A stretch of 64,000 nt of DNA from Priestia abyssalis (lineage in GTDB: Bacteria; Bacillota; Bacilli; Bacillales; Bacillaceae_H). This document shows positions 42,973 to 50,791 of this stretch, piece by piece. The notes under the pieces are model-generated. The model ran no database searches. It was not told the DNA's origin and saw nothing but the letters and a program-made list of their open reading frames with translations. The position numbers and the translations under genes are program-made. The stretch is from assembly GCF_002019595.1 (NCBI RefSeq), contig NZ_KV917369.1:406458-470457 (forward strand), in the 5' to 3' direction. Within the stretch, counting starts at the first letter, position 1, and each line of letters starts with the position of its first letter.

Positions 42973-43413
42973 ATGATCAAACGAATAGCAGGATTAATAT
43001 TGGCGTCTTTGCTGGCAGCGGGATGTCAGCAGGAAGCAAGGGGCATGGATTCACCGAATATAGTACATACAAGCTCTTCCCATGAAAGGGATCAGCAAGT
43101 AGAAACGGCAGCAGAAAAAAAAATGAAAAATTCTTTTTCGCAAATTAAGGATGTAGTGGCGGTTGAGGGAAAGGGTCATTTACTAGTTGCTTATCAGATT
43201 TCCCATTTTGATCGCTTTCGCTCTAAACAAATTGAAGGAAAAATACAAAAAGCTTTGGAAAAAAAATTTTCCTCCTATGAAGTCATCTCATCTGGAGATT
43301 TAAAAATCTTTTGGGAAACACAAAAGCTTGCCAAAAATGAAAAAAACTTATCCGAAAAAGAGATGAAAGAAAAAATTTTAAGCTTAAAAAAATTAAAAGA
43401 CGAACAAGCGTAA
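42973..43413 (+). CDS. YhcN/YlaJ-type sporulation lipoprotein, first gene of spoVA-type operon
   Basis: A 146-residue lipoprotein. The signal MIKRIAGLILASLLAAGC has Cys18 as lipidation site. The mature part has a YhcN/YlaJ-like domain (VVAVEGKGHLLVAYQISHFDRFRSKQ near 55-80) and a Lys/Glu-rich C-terminal helix. Start ATG 42973 fits the signal; GTG at 42961 would add four residues. It lies 12 bases before spoVAC. In the spoVA2-type operons of Bacillaceae a YhcN-like lipoprotein occupies this place, acting in the spore inner membrane or cortex region. Precise role unknown. Confidence 0.85.
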   Translation: MIKRIAGLILASLLAAGCQQEARGMDSPNIVHTSSSHERDQQVETAAEKKMKNSFSQIKDVVAVEGKGHLLVAYQISHFDRFRSKQIEGKIQKALEKKFSSYEVISSGDLKIFWETQKLAKNEKNLSEKEMKEKILSLKKLKDEQA

Positions 43414-43425
43414 AGAGGTAGAAGC

Positions 43426-43899
43426 ATGAATAAAGATAACCAATTTTCACCTACACAAAAACAATATCAAGAATTAGAGCAGAAATTAGAAACGAAGCGT
43501 CCCGTTCTAAAAAACTGTATACGTGCTTTTTTAGTGGGCGGCTTCATTTGTATCATCGGGCAAGCCATATCTTACACGTACATGTATTTCTTTAATTTTA
43601 CGGAGCTAACGGTCGGGCATCCAACTGTGGCCACAATGATATTTATTTCCATGCTTTTAACGGGATTTGGGGTATATGACCGCCTTGCCCAGTTTGCAGG
43701 CGCGGGCAGTGCTGTTCCTGTAACCGGGTTCGGAAATGCCGTGATTTCGGCAGCTATTGAACATAGAACGGAAGGGTTTGTGCTAGGAGTGGGAGGAAAT
43801 ATGTTTAAAATGGCAGGTTCTGTTATTTTGTTTGGGGTATTTAGTGCTTTTATAGTAGGGTTGATTAAAACGATTCTTATTCAATGGGGCGGGTTGTAA
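43426..43899 (+). CDS. spoVAC: Stage V sporulation protein AC
   Basis: Spore inner-membrane channel component for dipicolinic acid; SpoVAC can act as a mechanosensitive channel. The 157 residues hold a basic N-terminus and about four helices, with RAFLVGGFICIIGQAISYTY near 29-48 and DRLAQFAGAGSAVPVTGFGNAV near 85-105, the family hallmark. Its stop overlaps the spoVAD start by one base (TAATG arrangement), so translation is coupled. This is not the long spoVA operon: spoVAA and spoVAB are absent and DUF1657 and DUF421 genes follow. Confidence 0.95.
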   Translation: MNKDNQFSPTQKQYQELEQKLETKRPVLKNCIRAFLVGGFICIIGQAISYTYMYFFNFTELTVGHPTVATMIFISMLLTGFGVYDRLAQFAGAGSAVPVTGFGNAVISAAIEHRTEGFVLGVGGNMFKMAGSVILFGVFSAFIVGLIKTILIQWGGL

Positions 43900-44909
43900 T
43901 GTTAAAAGGACAGCAAACGTGGATATTTCAGCAAAAGCCGGTCATTATTTCAACAGGAACAGTAGGCGGTCCGTTTGAGGCAAATGGGAATTTGGCAGAT
44001 GATTTTGATGTTTTACATGAAGATTTATGGATTGAGCAGGACTCGTATGAGAAAGCACATCGTGTATTGTTAGAAGATGCAGTAGACAGGGCTTTAACAA
44101 AAGCCTCCCTTCAAAAAGAGGATATGCAGTTTTTTCTGGCGGGAGATTTAATCAATCAAATCACTCCTTCGAGTTTTGCTGCAAGAACGAATCAAATTCC
44201 TTATATCGGGCTTTTTGGGGCATGCTCAACTTCTATGGAAGGTCTTGCCCTGGCATCTTTCCTTGTGAATTATCAAGGAGCCAATTATGTAATAACCGGT
44301 GCCTCCAGTCATAATGCTGCCGTAGAAAAGCAGTTTCGTTATCCAACTGAATATGGCGGCCAAAAGCCTCCAACAGCTCAGTGGACCGTTACGGGGGCAG
44401 GAGTGGCAATCGTTGCTCAAAAAGGAATGGGCCCCGTTGTGACGAGCGCAACAATCGGGCGGGTCATCGATATGGGATTGTCGGATCCTTTTAATATGGG
44501 AGGGGCAATGGCGCCGGCAGCGGTTGATACGATCATTGCCCATTTAAAAGATCGAGGAATAACATCCGATTACTACGATCTTATCGTAACAGGGGATTTG
44601 GGTAAAATCGGACGGGAGGTTTCACTGGAGCTTTTAAAAGAAAAAGGATATTCGCTGAGTGAAGACCGATATAACGACTGTGGACTCATGATTTATAGAG
44701 AAGGACAGCCAGTATTATCGGGTGCGAGCGGTCCCGGCTGTTCCGCTACCGTATTATATGGACATTTGTTGAACGAAATGAAAAAAGGAAAGATTCAACG
44801 TTTACTAGTTGTTGCAACGGGGGCTTTACTGTCGCCGCTCACCTTTCAGCAGCAAGAAACGATTCCGTGCATTGCACATGCCGTATCAATCGAAGCAGGG
44901 GGGATGTAA
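43899..44909 (+). CDS. spoVAD: Stage V sporulation protein AD
   Basis: Dipicolinic-acid-binding protein of the SpoVA complex on the spore inner membrane, 336 aa, with a thiolase (KAS III)-like fold. The active-site-like Cys lies in GLFGACSTSMEGLALAS near 105-120, and the C-terminal GASGPGCSATVLYGHLL is a family mark. The start ATG at 43899 overlaps the spoVAC stop; an in-frame ATG at 43884 would lie inside spoVAC. Two bases separate it from spoVAE. DPA binding is known for B. subtilis SpoVAD and inferred here. Confidence 0.96.
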   Translation: MLKGQQTWIFQQKPVIISTGTVGGPFEANGNLADDFDVLHEDLWIEQDSYEKAHRVLLEDAVDRALTKASLQKEDMQFFLAGDLINQITPSSFAARTNQIPYIGLFGACSTSMEGLALASFLVNYQGANYVITGASSHNAAVEKQFRYPTEYGGQKPPTAQWTVTGAGVAIVAQKGMGPVVTSATIGRVIDMGLSDPFNMGGAMAPAAVDTIIAHLKDRGITSDYYDLIVTGDLGKIGREVSLELLKEKGYSLSEDRYNDCGLMIYREGQPVLSGASGPGCSATVLYGHLLNEMKKGKIQRLLVVATGALLSPLTFQQQETIPCIAHAVSIEAGGM

Positions 44910-44910
44910 C

Positions 44911-45267
44911 ATGGCAGCGATGTTTTTTTGGGCGTTTGTCGTTGGCGGAATCATCTGTGTGATTGGACAGGTTTTAATGGACGTATTTAAATTGACACCT
45001 GCTCATACCCTTAGTGCCCTTGTCGTAGCGGGAGCAATTTTAGATGGATTTGATCTATATGAGCCGCTTATCGCTTTCGCGGGGGCAGGGATGACAATCC
45101 CGATTACAAGCTTTGGAAATTCACTTGTTCACGGTGCTTTACAGGAAGCGGATAAGCATGGAGTCGTTGGAGTACTCACGGGCATGTTCGAGGTGACAAG
45201 CTCAGGAATTTCTGCAGCCATCGTGTTCGGTTTTATAGGGGCCGCACTATTCAAGCCGAAAGGATGA
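44911..45267 (+). CDS. spoVAE: Stage V sporulation protein AE (SpoVAEb-type)
   Basis: Small membrane protein of the SpoVA channel, 118 aa, with about four helices: MFFWAFVVGGIICVIGQVLM near 4-23 and PLIAFAGAGMTIPITSFGNSL near 52-72. The latter parallels the SpoVAC motif, as the two proteins are related. The start ATG at 44911 is preceded by AGGGGGG; the in-frame frame from 44809 is only the spoVAD shadow. It completes the AC-AD-AE trio and is followed seven bases later by the DUF1657 gene. Confidence 0.95.
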   Translation: MAAMFFWAFVVGGIICVIGQVLMDVFKLTPAHTLSALVVAGAILDGFDLYEPLIAFAGAGMTIPITSFGNSLVHGALQEADKHGVVGVLTGMFEVTSSGISAAIVFGFIGAALFKPKG

Positions 45268-45273
45268 ACGGAC

Positions 45274-45483
45274 ATGACCTTATTTCTACAAGTTAAACAA
45301 TGTTTCGTAAACGCGAAAAATATTCATGCTATGCTTCAGGAGTATGCTTTACAGGTAACTGAAGAAGAAGTACAAAGCGTTTTTCGTGAAGCTGTGACGG
45401 AAACGGAAGAAGTAGTAGAAGAGCTGAGAAAACAGCTCCAGGAGCTTGAGCATGAGCTAACAAACGGCAGTCGTTTTCATTAA
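45274..45483 (+). CDS. DUF1657 protein of the spoVA2-type operon
   Basis: A 69-residue helical protein of the DUF1657 family: QVKQCFVNAKNIHAMLQEYAL near 6-26 followed by an acidic helix EEVVEELRKQLQELEHEL. DUF1657 genes are regular partners of spoVA2-type operons and of DUF421 proteins in spore formers. AAAGGATG precedes the ATG, which lies seven bases after spoVAE. Function unknown, but the operon as a whole is linked in other bacilli to spore heat resistance and slower germination. Confidence 0.85.
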   Translation: MTLFLQVKQCFVNAKNIHAMLQEYALQVTEEEVQSVFREAVTETEEVVEELRKQLQELEHELTNGSRFH

Positions 45484-45501
45484 ATAGAAGGAGTCTACAG
45501 A

Positions 45502-46365
45502 ATGGCAGAATGGATTCAAATTGCAATACGTTCTATTTCAATTATTATCGGATTATTTGTTGTGACGAAATTATTAGGGAAGAAGCAACTATCCAAGCTG
45601 TCTTTCTTTGAGTACATTGTAGGGATTACCGTTGGGGACATTGCCGGTACGCTGTCGATGGACATTGAATTGAATATAGTAAACGGTCTGACGAGTATTT
45701 TAATATGGGTACTCACACCGATCATTATTGCTCAAATTTCGCTTAGAAGTAAGGGATTCCGTGATTTTATAGAAGGGAATTCGACTGTATTCATTCAAGG
45801 AGGACGGGTTCTGGAGAAAAATCTCAAACGTGAAAAATATACGACAGATGAATTGCTCGAACAGCTTCGGAAAAAGGATGTTTTTCGTTTGGCAGATGTA
45901 GAGTTCGCTACATTAGAAGCGAATGGGGATATAAGCGTTTTATTGAAAACGGAAAAGCAGCCTGTAACCGTCGAACAACTATTTACGAAATATACTCGTG
46001 AGAAAGAACCGCAAACGGTCATCATGGATGGCGTTATTTTAGATGAACCACTGAGGATGTCCGGGTACACAAGGCAGTGGCTGAAATCAAAAATTGAGCA
46101 AAAAGGCTATGAAATCAGTGAAGTCTTTTTAGCTCAAATCGATAGTAAGGGTGAACTGTTTCTTGATTTATATGATGACCGGCTGCCTCTTCCGCCTGTA
46201 ACGGATCGTCAGCTTCTGCTAACAGCCTTAAAAAAATGTGAAGCAGAACTAGAGTGGCTCACGCTGCAATTCAAAGGAGAGCGAAGCTTCGCCTTTGAAT
46301 TGCAAGCACGGAAAGTAAAAAAGCTGATTGAACGTTTACATCCATTTTTAAGTCAGCCTCAATAG
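45502..46365 (+). CDS. DUF421 (YetF-like) membrane protein with DUF1657-like tail
   Basis: A 287-residue protein. Three N-terminal helices (about 5-85) are followed by the cytosolic DUF421 domain (FIEGNSTVFIQGGRVLEKNL near 92-110 and LRKKDVFRLADVEFATLEANGDISVL near 125-150). The last 55 residues (RQLLLTALKKCEAELEWLTLQ and FAFELQARKVKKLIERLHPFL) look like a DUF1657-type helical hairpin. A DUF421 plus DUF1657 fusion, called 2Duf, is reported in spoVA2mob operons as a driver of spore heat resistance. The start has AGAAGGAG. It closes the operon before a strong terminator. Confidence 0.85.
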   Translation: MAEWIQIAIRSISIIIGLFVVTKLLGKKQLSKLSFFEYIVGITVGDIAGTLSMDIELNIVNGLTSILIWVLTPIIIAQISLRSKGFRDFIEGNSTVFIQGGRVLEKNLKREKYTTDELLEQLRKKDVFRLADVEFATLEANGDISVLLKTEKQPVTVEQLFTKYTREKEPQTVIMDGVILDEPLRMSGYTRQWLKSKIEQKGYEISEVFLAQIDSKGELFLDLYDDRLPLPPVTDRQLLLTALKKCEAELEWLTLQFKGERSFAFELQARKVKKLIERLHPFLSQPQ

Positions 46366-46405
46366 AAGCCTTGTTTCGTCAGATTGACGAAACAAGGCTT
46401 CTATT
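46361..46405 (+). terminator. spoVA2-type operon terminator
   Basis: AATAGAAGCCTTGTTTCGTC pairs with GACGAAACAAGGCTTCTATT around AGATT, overlapping the stop of the DUF421 gene. Confidence 0.9.
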
Positions 46406-46506
46406 GGATTTCGGAGGTAAAAGGTATTTTGCTGAAGCCTTTCCTTGCAGTGCAGGCACTGGCAGTTATACACAGGAATACAATACAAAAAAGGGTGGTG
46501 AGGAGA

Positions 46507-46695
46507 TTGGCTTTTGATGAAGAACTCGAAAAATTTTTTGAAACCCATATAATGGGTAGGCACCGGGAACGGATGGAGCGTGAAGAAAAAAACTTTCAAC
46601 GCATCTCTAAACAAATAGAGCAAGGGATAAATCAAGAAAAGGGCATTGAGCTATTAGATAAAATGGATTTGGAGGATCCATTTCATTCATCGTAA
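46507..46695 (+). CDS. Small charged protein, unknown
   Basis: A 62-residue helical, highly charged protein (LAFDEELEKFFETHIMGR; then ERMEREEKNFQRISKQIEQ). The likely start is TTG at 46507, eight bases after GGTGG; the frame is open further back to 46384, but that part overlaps a terminator and reads unlike protein. No family recognised. Spore-related by location only. Confidence 0.5.
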   Translation: MAFDEELEKFFETHIMGRHRERMEREEKNFQRISKQIEQGINQEKGIELLDKMDLEDPFHSS

Positions 46696-46822
46696 AGAAT
46701 TGTTTCTAAACTTAACCAATGGATAGAGAAAATACGCAAAAGAAATTATGAAAATAGCCCATACGTTTTTCGTTCCGGTTTCATATTGTATTAGAGAACA
46801 AGGAAAGAGGAGGTGCAAAAGC

Positions 46823-46948
46823 ATGGGTTACGGATGTTGCGGATATGGATACGGTGGCGGCTACGGTGGCGGCTACGGCGGCGGTTTCGCGTTAATCGTA
46901 GTATTATTCATCTTATTAATCATCGTTGGTGCAGCTTTCTGCTGCTAA
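46823..46948 (+). CDS. YjcZ/SscA-family small Gly-rich sporulation protein
   Basis: A 41-residue peptide: [17 protein letters not shown] repeats, then a hydrophobic helix ([18 protein letters not shown]) ending CC. This is the pattern of the YjcZ/SscA family, small proteins made in sporulating bacilli; SscA in B. subtilis helps spore coat assembly. AGGAGGTG precedes the ATG with ideal spacing, and a terminator (46990-47021) follows. It is not possible to tell which paralogue this is. Confidence 0.85.
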   Translation: MGYGCCGYGYGGGYGGGYGGGFALIVVLFILLIIVGAAFCC

Positions 46949-46989
46949 TACCCTCAAATGATTCCCTCCTGAAAGATAGGACGCGAAAT

Positions 46990-47021
46990 AAAGTACGAGT
47001 GTTTGGCACTCGTACTTTTTT
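46990..47021 (+). terminator. Terminator of the yjcZ-like gene
   Basis: AAAGTACGAGTG pairs with CACTCGTACTTTTTTTTTT around TTTGG. Confidence 0.9.
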
Positions 47022-47120
47022 TTTTCTTAGACAAGCGGGAAGAAAGAAAATATGGGCAAAGGAATCACCAGTTTAGAGATGGACACATACCATATATAAG
47101 CAAAAAAGGAGGGTGTCATC

Positions 47121-47375
47121 ATGGATAATAATTTATTTAAAAACATTGAGAAAAAAACGGGTGTCAATATGAAAGATTTGATGGAGCTCGCAGGTTCTTT
47201 GCAAAATGCCAACTTCAAAGATGAAAAAACTGTTCGTAATATTGTCGACCGGGTATCTCAAATTGCCAATAAACCGGTAACAAAAGATAAAAAAGATAAA
47301 ATTGTGAAAGCAATCACAAATAATGGCGATTCAATCGACTTTGGAACGATTGCGAAAATGTTAAACAACAAATAA
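47121..47375 (+). CDS. spoVIF: Stage VI sporulation protein F
   Basis: An 84-residue protein required for proper spore coat assembly in B. subtilis (YjcC). The sequence opens NNLFKNIEKKTGVNMKDLM and continues with KTVRNIVDRVSQIANKPVTK and DKIVKAITNNGDSIDFGTI, matching the family. It lies just before yjcD in both species. A GGAGGG site precedes the ATG. Probably expressed in the mother cell late in sporulation (family knowledge). A strong terminator follows the stop. Confidence 0.93.
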   Translation: MDNNLFKNIEKKTGVNMKDLMELAGSLQNANFKDEKTVRNIVDRVSQIANKPVTKDKKDKIVKAITNNGDSIDFGTIAKMLNNK

Positions 47376-47523
47376 ATTCTAAGAAAGCGTCTTTTTAGAC
47401 GCTTTCTTAGAATTTATCAAATGAACCTTGCATTAGAATGGTGGAAAAACGATTGTTTGGCTGCACGGCCCATTTGATCGAATTTAAAAAGCCATCAGTC
47501 AACTGATGGCTTTTTAAATTCGA
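47374..47523. terminator. Two convergent terminators between spoVIF and yjcD
   Basis: Stem 47374-47415 pairs AAATTCTAAGAAAGCGTCT with its complement and ends spoVIF. Stem 47478-47523 pairs TCGAATTTAAAAAGCCATCAGT with its complement and suits yjcD on the minus strand. Confidence 0.85.
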
Positions 47524-47590
47524 TTATAGTGTTAAGAACCTTTTATCCAGGACGAACGGACAGTAAGCTCTCACTGAATGAAGCTTCACT

Positions 47591-49933
47591 TTATGTTTCA
47601 ACAAGAGAATATTTGGTAGTCTTTGTCAAGAACGGCTTGATAAAGCGAGACGGGTAAGCCGTTTTACCGCGTCGTGTTTGCGGGACTGATAAGTACAGCG
47701 AATACTGGGCACGGGTCATAGCCACATATAGGAGACGCCGTTCTTCTTCAAGAGCTCCCTCTTCTCCGTTTCGATAAGAATCGAGGGCGTAGTCATGAGG
47801 GATCCCGCCGTCCACGCCGCTTAACACATATACATATTTATATTCCAATCCTTTCGCCCGATGAATGGTCGAAAGCTGGACACTGTCATGAAACTGTTTG
47901 CTGAGCTGCTTCATCTCTTTATTCATGGCGGTCATATGGTCTGCATGCTCGATTAATTCAGAAACCGTCTGGAATTTTCGAGCTACGACTTTTAAATCTC
48001 GCACGTCGTCGGAGCCTTTTTCCATTATATTTCCTTCATTTCCACGCTTTTTGACAAATTCTTCAAATCCCATATCTTTTTCGATCATCTCAAGAGCGGC
48101 AAGCGGTGATAGCGTCTTGAGTGAATCGAAGAGCGGTACAATTTTCTTTAGCTTTTTTTGCTGAAACGGCTGCAAATTTTCTAAAAAAGCTAAGGCTTTG
48201 ACAAGGGAAACGTCATTCAAAATGCTGAAAGCTTTCACATCATTCAAAGCGGATTGTTTCAAAAATAACGACATGAGCAAATCCTGCATCGCTTTTGTAT
48301 CATTGGGATTTATACTTAGGCGCAAAAATCCGAGCATACTTCGGACGATACGACGTTGGTAGAAAGATTCTGTATCTTGTTCCACCATAAATGGCAGGTT
48401 GGACTGCGTTAATCGTTCGAATACAGCCTGCGATGAAGAATGGGTCCGATATAGAATGGAAAAATCAGAAGGCTGCGCGCCTTGTTGAATTTTTTCTTTT
48501 ATATCTGTCACAATCATGGTTGCCTCTTCTTCTTCATCATAAGGAAAAAACATGGTTGGATAGACGTTGTTATCGAACTGGGCGAACATCTTTTTTTCAT
48601 ATCTTTCTTTATTGAGAGCAATGACTTTATTGGCAGACGCGACAATATTATGAGAGGAACGATAATTTTCGCTCAAAGTCACCGTTTTTGTACCGGGAAA
48701 GTCATCTTTAAAGTTCAAAATAAAGGAAGGATTACTTCCGCGGAACGCATAAATGGATTGATCGTCATCACCGACAGCACATAAGTTAGCAGAACCTGCA
48801 CTCAGCATTTTCATGATTTCATATTGGACTTTGTTAATATCCTGAAATTCATCTATTAGAAAATAACGCAATCTTTCTTGGTAACGTGCAAGAAGAGAAG
48901 GGTTTTCCTTTAACATAACATAGCACCCATACAGCATATCATCAAAGTCAAACAGATTTCCTTTTTGTTTTTTCGTTTCATAATGTTTATACAGGTAGTG
49001 AACCCGTTCTTCCCATTGACTTGCAGGACGCACGTCTGGCACAGCGGTCAACGTATTTTTCCAATAGCTGATTTGCTGCAAGGCCTGGTCGTAAGCAAAT
49101 TCACGCTCATCTAAAAGAAGCTCTCGTCCGGCTTCTTTCACGATTTGTTCTTTTTGCCATTCCCATTTGAGAAGCCTGTCCATATTCCAGGCCTGCGGCT
49201 GAAAATGGGCAATCATTTTATAAAAAATACTATGAAAGGTACCGGAAATAAGTTTTTGAACAACAGCTGACGACATGAATGGATAATGAAGCAAGCGTTG
49301 TTTCATTTCTTTTGCGGCTTTCGCTGTAAATGTGACAAGCATAATAGAGCGAGGGTCAATTTTTTTCTCCTGGATCATATAGGCTGTCCGGGCTGTCAGC
49401 ACTCGGGTTTTACCGCTCCCCGCTCCTGCCAAAATGAGAAGGGGGCCTTCAGTTGTCGTGACCGCATCCCATTGATAGGCATCCAGCACAATCCCTTTTT
49501 CCTTCAGAGAGTGAGTATAAGCATCGTTGTCGCTTGTTGTCGTAATAATACGTTTTTTAAAAGGAGGGAGAAAATCAACGGATGTGGAATTCTTCCAGGT
49601 AATGGAATTTTCGGGCAACTGAGCCTCAATAGGGCGTGATTTAGGTATCCGAAACCCATTTTGTATCGTCTGTTCCTCCTTCTTTTCTTCCCCTTTATCC
49701 GTCTGCAAGGAGGCAGCAGCTTCTGTTTCTTCGCAGGCTGCACGGCTGTGCGGAGCCGCTGCATGATAAAAATGGGGAGGCTGTTCAATGCCAAGATATA
49801 GTCTGACAGGTTGGCCGCAATGCTGACATGTTACTTCCTGACGCAAACAAGCCTCATAAATCAATTGGTATTTTTCGCGTGAAAGGCGGGATAAATGAAT
49901 CTTTTTTCCTTTGTGTACTGCATGTTCCAGCAA
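47591..49933 (-). CDS. yjcD: UvrD/PcrA-like DNA helicase YjcD
   Basis: Superfamily 1A ATP-dependent helicase, 780 aa, at the yjcD position. The N-terminal 120 residues are extra: a zinc-ligand module CQHCG (Cys36, Cys39), HFYH (54-57) and Cys67, then a charged linker. The helicase core starts near 147: Walker A AGAGSGKT (169-176), DEFQDINKVQYEIM (motif II), GDDDQSIYAFRGSNP (motif III), TIHRAKGLEYKYVYV (motif V) and YVAMTRAQYSLYLS (motif VI). Start TTG with GGAGGAGG upstream. The zinc module matches that of CoiA. Role probably DNA repair or recombination; not defined. Confidence 0.92.
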   Translation of the reverse strand: MLEHAVHKGKKIHLSRLSREKYQLIYEACLRQEVTCQHCGQPVRLYLGIEQPPHFYHAAAPHSRAACEETEAAASLQTDKGEEKKEEQTIQNGFRIPKSRPIEAQLPENSITWKNSTSVDFLPPFKKRIITTTSDNDAYTHSLKEKGIVLDAYQWDAVTTTEGPLLILAGAGSGKTRVLTARTAYMIQEKKIDPRSIMLVTFTAKAAKEMKQRLLHYPFMSSAVVQKLISGTFHSIFYKMIAHFQPQAWNMDRLLKWEWQKEQIVKEAGRELLLDEREFAYDQALQQISYWKNTLTAVPDVRPASQWEERVHYLYKHYETKKQKGNLFDFDDMLYGCYVMLKENPSLLARYQERLRYFLIDEFQDINKVQYEIMKMLSAGSANLCAVGDDDQSIYAFRGSNPSFILNFKDDFPGTKTVTLSENYRSSHNIVASANKVIALNKERYEKKMFAQFDNNVYPTMFFPYDEEEEATMIVTDIKEKIQQGAQPSDFSILYRTHSSSQAVFERLTQSNLPFMVEQDTESFYQRRIVRSMLGFLRLSINPNDTKAMQDLLMSLFLKQSALNDVKAFSILNDVSLVKALAFLENLQPFQQKKLKKIVPLFDSLKTLSPLAALEMIEKDMGFEEFVKKRGNEGNIMEKGSDDVRDLKVVARKFQTVSELIEHADHMTAMNKEMKQLSKQFHDSVQLSTIHRAKGLEYKYVYVLSGVDGGIPHDYALDSYRNGEEGALEEERRLLYVAMTRAQYSLYLSVPQTRRGKTAYPSRFIKPFLTKTTKYSLVET

Positions 49934-50195
49934 TAGTATCCTCCTCCTTTCCTTTATCCAGCTTTAATGGCTGGCAGCTTCTCTGCTTCGAGTGATATAG
50001 TCACGCTCAGCTACTGCTTAAAAAAAATAAGATATATGAAAACGGTTTTCCCTATCTTCACCGTAAAAAAAGTTTGTACAACAGTCAAAAACTATCATAT
50101 CAAAACGTATCTTATAGTAAAAGACCCGGACCATTGTTATTAGTCAATCTATAAAGGGTAAATAAAAGTGAAGAAAGCATGGAGGAGGAAAAAAC
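49934..50195. other. yjcD upstream region
   Basis: 262 A+T-rich bases containing the divergent upstream regions of yjcD and a 91-residue ORF. Nothing specific recognised. Confidence 0.3.
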
Positions 50196-50471
50196 ATGGG
50201 TTATATCTTGCCGATTCATCATGAGCAATATATTCAATATGCTAATCGTACCATTCCTGTTAAACACCAATATCAAAAGTTGACAAAAGTGATGAAACCA
50301 AGAATAGAAGGAAAATTGAATAATCCAGACACCCCTTTTGAGTTTACTGAAGAACGAGAAATGAACGTCCAGAAGACCACACCGAAGAGAACAGCTTACA
50401 CACGGGAGAAAGTAGAAGAGATGTTTGCGCAGCTAACGGGAAAAGGGCGCTTAATTAACGAAGTGATTTAA
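50196..50471 (+). CDS. Conserved small basic protein, unknown
   Basis: A 91-residue protein without membrane segments: GYILPIHHEQYIQYANRTI at the start, a basic Lys-rich middle, and a C-terminal helix TREKVEEMFAQLTGKGRLINEVI. The ATG is preceded by GGAGGAGG, an excellent site. The pattern looks like a real, compact protein, but I do not recognise the family. It is followed by a 39-codon ORF 61 bases later and then a long hairpin. Confidence 0.65.
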   Translation: MGYILPIHHEQYIQYANRTIPVKHQYQKLTKVMKPRIEGKLNNPDTPFEFTEEREMNVQKTTPKRTAYTREKVEEMFAQLTGKGRLINEVI

Positions 50472-50532
50472 ATAATTTATTCTCTCCATTGACAAATGAC
50501 AGAAGGGGAATAAAGGAAAGAAGGCAGTCACA

Positions 50533-50652
50533 ATGCAGCTGATACAACAATATGGCTTGGCCTATATCATCAATAGCGGCTATATTCATCTACATGAACC
50601 AAAAGTGCTGTTTCACATCGAAGTGGAAGCACAGGTGATGAAAAAGAAATGA
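50533..50652 (+). CDS. Small ORF, 39 residues, unknown (YjzK-like by position)
   Basis: ATG at 50533 with AAAGGAAAGAAGG eight bases upstream. The product MQLIQQYGLAYIINSGYIH continues LHEPKVLFHIEVEAQVMKKK, with a balanced, amphipathic composition. It lies between the 91-residue ORF and a terminator-like hairpin, suggesting a short operon. I assign no function; equivalence to B. subtilis yjzK is a guess from position. Confidence 0.5.
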   Translation: MQLIQQYGLAYIINSGYIHLHEPKVLFHIEVEAQVMKKK

Positions 50653-50676
50653 AAGCTATTACTACAAATAGGATAA

Positions 50677-50735
50677 CCGCTCATTCATCTAGTGATCATG
50701 TATATATGGAACGTGATTACTAGATGAGTGAGCGG
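50677..50735. terminator. Long hairpin after the small ORFs
   Basis: CCGCTCATTCATCTAGT pairs with ACTAGATGAGTGAGCGG (one mismatch), around an inner GATCATG...ACGTGATT region. It separates the plus-strand ORFs from the minus-strand DUF421 gene. Confidence 0.7.
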
Positions 50736-50791
50736 CATTTTATGTAATTGCTGCTCATTAACAGTTTAATTTATAGGGAAATCAGAGCCGT

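Noticed and set aside
46384-46506. Extension of the 62-residue ORF back to an ATG at 46384
   Set aside because: The added region overlaps the preceding operon's terminator hairpin, and the downstream TTG has the only good ribosome site.
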